Made by a program: the position numbers and the translations under genes. Positions 23,565 through 29,376 of a stretch of DNA of 29,376 nt are shown here, piece by piece. Below the pieces are notes generated by a model. That model was not told the DNA's origin. It did not search any database and was given only the letters and a program-made list of their open reading frames with translations. Position 1 is the stretch's first letter. Each line of letters starts with the position of its first letter. Origin of the DNA: Desulfobacterales bacterium. Lineage in GTDB: Bacteria; Desulfobacterota; Desulfobacteria; Desulfobacterales; C00003106. Location of the stretch: positions 1 through 29,376 of the forward strand of contig DAOVGD010000040.1 in assembly GCA_030672555.1 (NCBI GenBank), read 5' to 3'.

Positions 23565-26180
23565 ATGTCGGTTAAAATCACTCCAATGGTACAGCAGTAC
23601 CATTCTATAAAAAAGGAGTATCCTGACGCACTCCTTTTTTATAGAATGGGCGATTTTTATGAGATGTTCTTTGAAGATGCTGAGATTGCCTCCCGTATCC
23701 TCGACATTACCTTAACATCCCGAAATAAAAAAGATGACAAACCTATTCCAATGTGTGGAGTCCCATATCACGCCGCACAGAGATATATTGCGCGCTTGAT
23801 AGAGAATGGATACAAGGTTGCTGTCTGTGAACAGGTCGAAGATCCACGTCAAGCAAAAGGGCTAGTAAAGCGGGATGTGGTCCGTGTAGTGACTCCGGGT
23901 GTGGTTATTGATACGGAACTATTGGATGCCAAATCAAACAATTTTATTATGGCGCTGTTCCGTTACAAAGGTTATTTTGGGCTTGCTTGTCTTGACATCT
24001 CTACTGGTGACTTTCGAGTAACCGAGTCGGATTCCTTCAATGCTGTCGTTGACGAGTCTTTGCGTATAGATCCGAGCGAGATTCTTATTCCAGGATCGAT
24101 TCGAGAGGATTCGGAAATCAAGGTCCTTCTATCCTATTTGAACGAAAGAACGGTCTCTCTATTAGACGATTCCCTGTTTGAATTAGATAGAGCTCAAACC
24201 GCACTTTTAAAACAATTCAATACCCATTCCCTGGAGGGGTTCGGATGTGATGAAATGCATGCGGGGATCTCGGCTGCAGGAGCCCTTTTTCAATATATTC
24301 ACGAAACGCAAAAGGGTATAGTCCCGCATGTCAATCATATTGTCGCATATTTTCTTGCGGACTATATGGTGCTGGATGATACCACAAAGAGAAACCTGGA
24401 ACTTTTTGAGACCATACGTACCCGTTCAAGGACAGGAACACTCCTTTGGGTACTTGATAAGACCATGACTTCCATGGGTGGTCGGATGATTCGTCAATGG
24501 TTGAATTATCCTCTCCTTGACGCGGAAAAGTTAAGGCTCCGGCTGGACGCAGTGGAAGAGGCAAAGGAAAATATAACATTGCGTGGGGCACTGCGTGATG
24601 CACTTTCAGGTGTTTATGACCTGGAGCGTCTGAACTCGAGAATTGTCTTAGCTCACTCCAATGCCCGGGATCTTATTGCCCTGAAGCGTTCTGTTAGAAA
24701 AATCCCGGAGATTAGCACCTTGATAGAAACATTTCAATCCGATCTGTTTCGGCAAATCCAGATAGAGTTGGATGACCTGGCCGATGTGGGGGATATGATC
24801 GAAGAGTCGATTTGCGATGACCCGCCACATACCATTCATGAAGGTGGGATGATCAAGCCCGGGTGCAATGCAGAGCTGGATGAGATTGTAAGTATCTGTA
24901 AAGGCGGCAAAGAGTGGATCGCGAGTTTAGAAGCAAAGGAGCGGGAGACAACCGGAATAAATTCATTAAAAGTCGGTTTTAATAAGGTCTTTGGATACTA
25001 TATTGAAGTTTCAAAAACCCATATCAAATCAGTTCCTTCTTATTACGTTCGCAGGCAGACATTGGTGAATGCAGAGAGATATATTACAGAAGACCTAAAG
25101 AGATACGAAACTAAGGTGTTAACTGCCGAGGAGAGACGGGCTGCGCTGGAATATGACCTCTTTAATGGAATAAGGGGAAAGATAATACAAAACAACCTCC
25201 GAATTCAAAAGACCGCAACTCTGTTGGCAAAGTTGGATGTCCTTTGTTCTTTAGCAGAGGTGGCGGACAAAAATGGTTACGTAAAACCGGGGATCAAGGA
25301 AGACGGAATACTCTTTATGGAAGATGTCCGTCATCCGGTGATCGAGAAGATGATGGCAGGGGAACGGTTCGTTCCCAACACAATAAAGATGGATGATGAA
25401 GACCGGCAGGTCTTGATTGTTACGGGCCCTAATATGGCCGGCAAATCAACGATCTTACGTCAGGTTGCGTTAGTGGTGTTGATGGCACAGGTCGGCTCGT
25501 TTGTCCCTGCCGAATCTGCTTCCCTAAGTATTGTAGATCGTATATTTACACGAGTCGGAGCGCTTGACAACTTGGGGCAGGGAGAGAGTACTTTTATGGT
25601 GGAAATGCAGGAGACTGCCAGGATTTTGAATGCTGCTACAGAAAAAAGCCTGATTATACTTGATGAGATCGGAAGGGGGACCAGTACCTTTGACGGGCTT
25701 AGTATCGCATGGGCTGTTGCCGAATACCTTCATGACAGGAAGGGGAGGGGTATTAAAACCATTTTTGCCACCCATTATCATGAACTGACCGATCTTGCCG
25801 CTACCAAGTCGCGAGTAAAAAATTACAATGTTGCTGTAAGAGAGTGGAATGGGGAGATCATTTTTTTAAGAAAGCTGATCGAAGGCGGAACAAATAGAAG
25901 TTATGGAATCCAAGTAGCAAGGTTGGCCGGCATTCCCAAAGATGTTGTAGAAAGAGCAAAAGAGGTCCTCAAAAATATTGAAAAAGGCGAGCTGAACGAA
26001 GAAGGAGAACCAAACATTGCTCGCTCCAAAAAAAGACCGAAAAAACATGCTGATGTGCAGTTAACACTTTTTAAAACTTCCAATCATGCATTGGTGGATA
26101 AACTGGAACAGATAGACGTTTCCAACACGACACCTCTTGAAGCTCTAAATGTGCTGAATGAATTAAAGCAGATGATTTAA
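23565..26180 (+). CDS. mutS: DNA mismatch repair protein MutS
   Basis: Recognises mismatches and small loops and starts repair with MutL. The 871-residue protein is full length. The mismatch-reading wedge is FYE (Phe31, Glu33) in LLFYRMGDFYEMF. Connector, lever and clamp follow; the ATPase has Walker A GPNMAGKST (621-629), Walker B ILDE (Asp700, Glu701) and ATHYHEL. Near the C terminus, QLTLF (832-836) fits a beta-clamp binding motif. No good ribosome-binding site is seen before the ATG. A perfect 20-bp inverted repeat lies in codons 12-29. MutL is not in the window. Confidence 0.97.
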   Translation: MSVKITPMVQQYHSIKKEYPDALLFYRMGDFYEMFFEDAEIASRILDITLTSRNKKDDKPIPMCGVPYHAAQRYIARLIENGYKVAVCEQVEDPRQAKGLVKRDVVRVVTPGVVIDTELLDAKSNNFIMALFRYKGYFGLACLDISTGDFRVTESDSFNAVVDESLRIDPSEILIPGSIREDSEIKVLLSYLNERTVSLLDDSLFELDRAQTALLKQFNTHSLEGFGCDEMHAGISAAGALFQYIHETQKGIVPHVNHIVAYFLADYMVLDDTTKRNLELFETIRTRSRTGTLLWVLDKTMTSMGGRMIRQWLNYPLLDAEKLRLRLDAVEEAKENITLRGALRDALSGVYDLERLNSRIVLAHSNARDLIALKRSVRKIPEISTLIETFQSDLFRQIQIELDDLADVGDMIEESICDDPPHTIHEGGMIKPGCNAELDEIVSICKGGKEWIASLEAKERETTGINSLKVGFNKVFGYYIEVSKTHIKSVPSYYVRRQTLVNAERYITEDLKRYETKVLTAEERRAALEYDLFNGIRGKIIQNNLRIQKTATLLAKLDVLCSLAEVADKNGYVKPGIKEDGILFMEDVRHPVIEKMMAGERFVPNTIKMDDEDRQVLIVTGPNMAGKSTILRQVALVVLMAQVGSFVPAESASLSIVDRIFTRVGALDNLGQGESTFMVEMQETARILNAATEKSLIILDEIGRGTSTFDGLSIAWAVAEYLHDRKGRGIKTIFATHYHELTDLAATKSRVKNYNVAVREWNGEIIFLRKLIEGGTNRSYGIQVARLAGIPKDVVERAKEVLKNIEKGELNEEGEPNIARSKKRPKKHADVQLTLFKTSNHALVDKLEQIDVSNTTPLEALNVLNELKQMI
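23600..23649 (+). promoter_or_regulatory. Perfect 20-bp inverted repeat inside the 5' end of mutS
   Basis: The left arm CCATTCTATAAAAAAGGAGT (23600-23619) and its exact inverted complement (23630-23649) enclose a 10-base loop, 35 bases after the start codon. In mRNA this would be a very stable hairpin just where ribosomes clear the initiation site. The right arm encodes the highly conserved LLFYRMG segment. A regulatory function is inferred. Confidence 0.6.
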
Positions 26181-26255
26181 CAGGGCATCTGGACAATATG
26201 TAGTTAATATGATATATCGATTCACAACATCTTGTATGTTTTATTGGGGGGTATC

Positions 26256-26765
26256 TTGAGAGAGGTTGCATCCTGTTATCGTATTTTTGGACTGGATGAA
26301 AGAGCGACATTTAATGATATTAAATTGGCCTACCGAAAATTGGCAAAGAGGTATCATCCGGATATTGTCTCAAACAGAAATGGATCTAACAATTTTGCAG
26401 GCGTGGAAAGACTCAAAAAGATCAATAGCGCCTATGACTATCTCCGACGCAGACATATTGAAAGTAGACGTAATCTCTACTCAGGATGGTTGGGATTTAG
26501 CATCATTATGGGAAGGTTCAACAATAAGACGTGTCCAGTGGTATCTCACGTGTCGGAATGCTCTCCGGCAGTGCTCGCAGGGCTTTGTGTTGATGATTAT
26601 ATAATCGGTTTTAATGATTGTAACACACTTGGAATGGCAAGGGAGGAGATCGTTAAGATTTTTTCAGGAAAAGCCGGAATTCCGGTAAAAATGAAGGTTT
26701 ATCGTAAAACCAAAGAAACTATATACACGCTATATGCAATACGTCTACCGCGTCCTCATCGTTAG
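26256..26765 (+). CDS. J-domain protein fused to a PDZ domain
   Basis: A protein of about 169 residues with two recognisable parts. Residues about 6-65 form a J domain (CYRIFGLDERATFNDIKLAYRKLAKRYHPD) with the HPD triad at 34-36 and the following KKINSAYDYL helix. Residues about 76-162 look like a PDZ domain: WLGFSI as carboxylate-binding loop, SPAVLAGLCVDDYIIGFND and a terminal beta strand. J domains stimulate DnaK ATPase; PDZ domains bind C-terminal tails, so it may bring DnaK to particular partners (inference). There is no signal peptide or membrane helix. The start is uncertain: TTG 26256 has GGGGGG four bases upstream, and TTG 26232 is an alternative. The TAG stop lies in an octamer repeat. 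Confidence 0.72.
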   Translation: MREVASCYRIFGLDERATFNDIKLAYRKLAKRYHPDIVSNRNGSNNFAGVERLKKINSAYDYLRRRHIESRRNLYSGWLGFSIIMGRFNNKTCPVVSHVSECSPAVLAGLCVDDYIIGFNDCNTLGMAREEIVKIFSGKAGIPVKMKVYRKTKETIYTLYAIRLPRPHR

Positions 26766-26872
26766 TCGAGTAGTCAAGGTTAGTCGAGTAGTCAAATCGT
26801 TAAGTGGTCAAGTCGTTAAATTTTACCTGCCTGACCATTTGACCACTCGACTACTCAACCACTTGACCAATA
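26761..26872. repeat. AGTCGAGT octamer array, inverted, between J-PDZ gene and flgM
   Basis: Seven plus-sense octamers (about 26764-26821, with one 2-base slip) face opposite-sense units (about 26830-26870, including CATTTGAC, CACTCGAC, TACTCAAC, CACTTGAC). It lies between convergent genes and contains the TAG stop of the J-PDZ gene (26763-26765). Confidence 0.9.
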
Positions 26873-26876
26873 AAAG

Positions 26877-27188
26877 TTACGCAAAGTCGTCAAACATTGT
26901 GCCTACAATCTTTTCCGCAACTTTATCATGATCTATCTTATAGGTATTATTATTGACTTGTGTCTTTATGGCCTCTACTTTTTCTGCCCTTATATCAGTT
27001 GTTTCTTCAACAGCCTTTTGGGCGATTTGAACTTCCTTAGAGGCTTGTGACAAATTGACAACAGCATCTGTGTTAGGTGCATTACCCGTATTCTGGATAG
27101 ATTTTTTATCCGTTTCCACTTCCTGGTTTGCTGTTGTTTTGTCGATATATTTATTGGCTTCGTAGCCTATACCGTTTGTTATCTTCAT
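26877..27188 (-). CDS. flgM: Anti-sigma-28 factor FlgM
   Basis: A 103-residue FlgM. It has a polar, probably disordered N-terminal half, then NLSQASKEVQIAQKAVEETTDIRAEKVEAIKTQVNNNTYKIDHDKVAEKIVGTMF. The region from about residue 62 is the sigma-binding part that holds FliA (sigma-28) inactive until FlgM is exported through the completed hook-basal body. A strong AGGAGG site precedes the ATG. It is 29 bases downstream of the DVU0524-family gene and shares its sigma-28 promoter, which gives the classical negative feedback. No other flagellar gene is in the window. Confidence 0.92.
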   Translation of the reverse strand: MKITNGIGYEANKYIDKTTANQEVETDKKSIQNTGNAPNTDAVVNLSQASKEVQIAQKAVEETTDIRAEKVEAIKTQVNNNTYKIDHDKVAEKIVGTMFDDFA

Positions 27189-27217
27189 TTCACACCTCCT
27201 GACCCTGGAGCCCCTCC

Positions 27218-27640
27218 TTATGAGAACATATTGTCATCGATCCTGCTTTTTGCGATTTCTTCTAATCGTTGTTTCAAAAAATCAGAGTCTTCCGAAGAGA
27301 CAACTTCAATTGTCTCATTTTTCTGTTTGTCAATTACCTTGAAAACCAACTTGTTAGTTGACTCGTCCTTCACCACACTGAGGTTTCTTCCATATTCCTC
27401 TTCCAATTCCTTAAGTGTATTAGCCTCGATATCATTACTGGGGCCTGAATGAGCTATTTTATCAACAACTTCTGCTGCCAGCTTCTTAATAATAGCAGTT
27501 CTTTTCCCCTCAGTAGAAATATCAATCTTGTCTTGAGGACTCTCCGTTGAAGGAAGCTGTCGTTTTAGAGTTTTGCCTTGACGAAGCTGTTTCCCATAGA
27601 CCCTCAATACATTTTGTATTTGATAGGTAGATATAGTCAT
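27218..27640 (-). CDS. DVU0524-family FlgM-associated protein
   Basis: A 140-residue soluble protein opening with STYQIQNVLRVYGKQLRQGKTLKRQ, the N-terminal signature I recognise from the DVU0524 family found beside flgM in deltaproteobacteria. A region with KIDISTEGKRTAIIKKLAAEVVDKI follows, then a short beta-rich stretch (LVFKVIDKQKNETIEVV). Function is unknown; linkage to flgM suggests a part in flagellar gene control or FlgM handling. AGGAGG lies close before the ATG, and a sigma-28 promoter lies immediately upstream. It is co-transcribed with flgM. Confidence 0.8.
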   Translation of the reverse strand: MTISTYQIQNVLRVYGKQLRQGKTLKRQLPSTESPQDKIDISTEGKRTAIIKKLAAEVVDKIAHSGPSNDIEANTLKELEEEYGRNLSVVKDESTNKLVFKVIDKQKNETIEVVSSEDSDFLKQRLEEIAKSRIDDNMFS

Positions 27641-27659
27641 GGAATTCCTCCTGACTATG

Positions 27660-27686
27660 TTATCGGCATATCATAGAAATACTTTA
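27660..27686 (-). promoter_or_regulatory. Sigma-28 (FliA) promoter
   Basis: On the minus strand the sequence reads TAAA, then 15 bases, then GCCGATAA, an exact match to the classical sigma-28 consensus and spacing. The predicted start lies about 14 bases before the ATG of the DVU0524-family gene, just ahead of its AGGAGG. It should drive this gene and flgM, so FliA would stimulate its own inhibitor. Confidence 0.88.
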
Positions 27687-27740
27687 GGCAAAAGGCAATA
27701 AAATTTAATTTTTATCAATATATCGTTCAATAGGCTGGAA

Positions 27741-27893
27741 ATGTTTAACGATAAAATAAGATGGTTGTCTCGAAATATGAAAGGTGTAGGTCAAGGATTT
27801 TCTCTGTTGCTGAATGCAAATCCATCTAACGTGCAACACGCAGCGCCGGACTGTCAATCAAAAGAATCTTTATCGACTTCTAAAGGGTTTTGA
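27741..27893 (+). CDS. Possible small hypothetical protein (50 aa)
   Basis: An ATG-started frame of 50 codons, divergent from the flgM pair, with AGG six bases upstream. The product begins MFNDKIRWLSRNMKGVGQGF and contains NANPSNVQHAAPDCQ; it is soluble and has no membrane segment. I do not recognise it. Codon use is unremarkable and the length is short, so chance is possible. The neighbouring flagellar regulator genes are the only context. Confidence 0.35.
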   Translation: MFNDKIRWLSRNMKGVGQGFSLLLNANPSNVQHAAPDCQSKESLSTSKGF

Positions 27894-28023
27894 ATTTCTG
27901 TCATCCGATAAGGCAAGGCACCGACTACATCACAAAGATTGGATAAGATGCGGTTCCTGCTTGAATGTTTCATGATTATACTGTATATATACATGCATAA
28001 TTAAGGCGGTGTTTTAAATATAC
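27894..28023 (+). promoter_or_regulatory. Upstream region of the AAA ATPase gene with TATACA-type palindromes
   Basis: Two 12-bp palindromes, TGTATATATACA (27982-27993) and TATACATGTATA (28019-28030), share the half-site TGTATA. The second covers the ATG of the ATPase gene. Such a pair could be an operator, but AT-rich palindromes also arise by chance. The rest of the stretch shows no gene. Confidence 0.4.
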
Positions 28024-29181
28024 ATGTATAAGCGGATACAAGATTTAAAGTTGAGTTCCCAAGAAACTTGTTTTCTTTGGGGACCCCGTCAAGCCGGGAA
28101 AAGCACGCTGCTAAAAATGCTTTTTCGTCAAGCCGTGCGTTATGATCTCTTGCTGTCGACGGAATATCAGCGGCTATTACGCGAGCCTAACCTGATTCGT
28201 GAAGAATGCCTGGCAGCTGGACTCGATGCAAATTCTCAGCGCGATCCTATTATAATAGATGAAATCCAAAAACTCCCCGCCCTTCTTGATGAAGTCCATT
28301 GGTTAATGGAAAATAAGGGGTTGCGGTTTATCCTGTGCGGATCGAGTGCTCGAAAATTAAAGCGAGGTCATGGTAATTTGCTTGGCGGGCGTGCCGTTCG
28401 CTATGAACTGCATCCATTGGTTTTTCCAGAAGTCTCCGATTTCTCGTTGAAAAAGGCGCTGAATTCCGGATTGATTCCTCGTCACTATGATAGTGCGAAC
28501 CCGCTGCGATTAATCCAGTCGTACGTCGGGGATTATCTTAAGGAAGAGATTGTAGCAGAGGCTTTAACACGCAATATTCCTGCATTCAGCCGGTTTCTTG
28601 AAGTGGCTGCACTCTCGAATGGGGAGGTACTTAATTACACCAATATAGCCCGTGAGTGTGGCATTTCCAGCCCAACGGTCAAGGACTATTTCCAGATTCT
28701 AGAAGACACTCTGATCGGACGGCATTTACCGGCTTTCCGAAAAAGGAGAAAACGGCGGTTAGTAGGAAGTCCCAAATTCTATTTCTTTGACCTCTCACCG
28801 GTGATCTACCTCAGTCGCCGGGGTAAAGTAGTGCCTGGATCTGAGCTTTTCGGTCGAGCTTTTGAGCATTTTATATGGATGGAAATCGTGGCGCACTCTA
28901 GTTATTCTGAATTGTTTTACCCGATCACCTATTGGAGGACCTCTTCCGGGATTGAGGTTGATTTCGTTCTAGGCGATAATGAAATTGTGATCGAGGTAAA
29001 ATCGGCCGAGGTAACTGGTAAGATGCATTTGAAAGGAGTGAGAAGATTCAAGGAAGAATATTCAACTCGGCGAAGCATACTGGTATCAATGGATTCAAAA
29101 CCTCGTAAAACGGAAGACCAAATTGAAATACTTCCCTGGCAGATATTTCTTAAGCAACTCTGGGGTGGGGAAGTTATCTGA
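28024..29181 (+). CDS. AAA ATPase with DUF4143 C-terminal domain
   Basis: A 385-residue protein of the common bacterial AAA_14/DUF4143 group. Walker A is GPRQAGKST (20-28), Walker B is IIIDE (76-80) and a sensor-like LCGSSAR lies at 104-110. The C-terminal DUF4143 part ends with EVDFVL (311-316) and IEVKS (323-327), a spacing like that of the PD-(D/E)xK nuclease core. The family is patchily distributed, often in many copies, and its role is not established; mobile or defence functions are speculation. No clear Shine-Dalgarno is seen near the ATG. It looks like accessory DNA beside the flagellar genes. Confidence 0.88.
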   Translation: MYKRIQDLKLSSQETCFLWGPRQAGKSTLLKMLFRQAVRYDLLLSTEYQRLLREPNLIREECLAAGLDANSQRDPIIIDEIQKLPALLDEVHWLMENKGLRFILCGSSARKLKRGHGNLLGGRAVRYELHPLVFPEVSDFSLKKALNSGLIPRHYDSANPLRLIQSYVGDYLKEEIVAEALTRNIPAFSRFLEVAALSNGEVLNYTNIARECGISSPTVKDYFQILEDTLIGRHLPAFRKRRKRRLVGSPKFYFFDLSPVIYLSRRGKVVPGSELFGRAFEHFIWMEIVAHSSYSELFYPITYWRTSSGIEVDFVLGDNEIVIEVKSAEVTGKMHLKGVRRFKEEYSTRRSILVSMDSKPRKTEDQIEILPWQIFLKQLWGGEVI

Positions 29182-29267
29182 AACAGGATTGACCCCGGTA
29201 CGGTCCCGCCTCGGCGGATCTCCGACGTTTCTCTTTACGGGGCAGCCCCGAAGTTATAAAAGAATCT

Positions 29268-29376
29268 ATGCAGGTTGTCCCTAAGTATGGAGGTAAACTG
29301 AAGTTGTTAAAAACCTCGGTTTCTTTGCCGCAGTCTGTTATAGATGACCTACGTCAAAATCCTGACCGTTCCTTCC
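29268..29376 (+). CDS. Possible partial gene running off the window end
   Basis: An open frame from ATG 29268 continues to the edge (36 codons, no stop seen). The peptide starts MQVVPKYGGKLKLLKTSVSL. The frame is also open upstream to 29193, after a TGA at 29190. I recognise no family. The only upstream purine stretch is weak (AAAGAA), so this may be chance. Confidence 0.25.
   Translation, partial: MQVVPKYGGKLKLLKTSVSLPQSVIDDLRQNPDRSF

Noticed and set aside
23609..23615. A AAA AAG slippery heptamer in frame in mutS, near a hairpin
   Set aside because: The site is inside the left arm of the hairpin rather than upstream of it, and a shifted frame would destroy MutS. Frameshifting is unlikely.
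13914..26872. Octamer arrays as CRISPR
   Set aside because: Units are 8 bases, degenerate and without spacers. There are no cas genes.

Overview
The window looks like chromosomal DNA of a Gram-negative Desulfobacterota (deltaproteobacterial) organism, probably flagellated. The evidence is a complete inner lipid A/core assembly set (lpxB, lpxK, an LpxL-type acyltransferase, waaA, waaF, waaC, msbA, lptF, lptG), the YggT-DivIVA-DUF167 gene order, and a DVU0524-family gene next to flgM. No tRNA, rRNA, CRISPR array or intact insertion sequence was found.

Layout. (1) 347-1631, plus strand: a Ste14/ICMT-like membrane methyltransferase followed closely by a small LPS-kinase-like protein. (2) 1663-14960, minus strand: an eleven-gene cluster read as Gfo/Idh/MocA oxidoreductase, lpxB, DUF374 acyltransferase, msbA, lptF, lptG, waaA, lpxK, lpxL-like, waaF, waaC. 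Together they build the disaccharide, phosphorylate it, add Kdo, acylate it, add heptoses, flip the product across the inner membrane (MsbA) and drive its export (LptFG). The early steps (lpxA, lpxC, lpxD) are not in the window. (3) 15615-22942, mostly plus: tgt, an FmdB-type zinc ribbon (minus), YggT, DivIVA, DUF167, dnaE and a UPF0280 protein. (4) 23079-26765, plus: a LapA-like membrane protein, mutS and a J-domain/PDZ fusion. (5) 26877-27640, minus: flgM and its DVU0524-family partner behind a near-perfect sigma-28 promoter. (6) 28024 to the end: an AAA/DUF4143 ATPase and a possible gene running off the edge.

The most unusual feature lies between the genes. Nearly every gap from 2.7 to 26.9 kb is filled by a degenerate short tandem repeat with a unit of 7, 8 or 10 bp. 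The motif differs from gap to gap, and the units are often arranged head to head so that the array can fold into a hairpin. Many arrays reach into the neighbouring genes and supply the stop codon of the upstream gene (gfo, tgt, DUF167, UPF0280, J-PDZ, lpxK, waaA, lpxL, msbA). One overlaps the lptF start codon. At tgt a four-heptad array is flanked by a perfect 12-bp direct duplication that contains the start codon, which looks like the scar of an insertion. A perfect 20-bp inverted repeat also sits inside the first 30 codons of mutS.

Limits: all product calls rest on reading motifs in translations, with no database search. Start codons are uncertain where noted.
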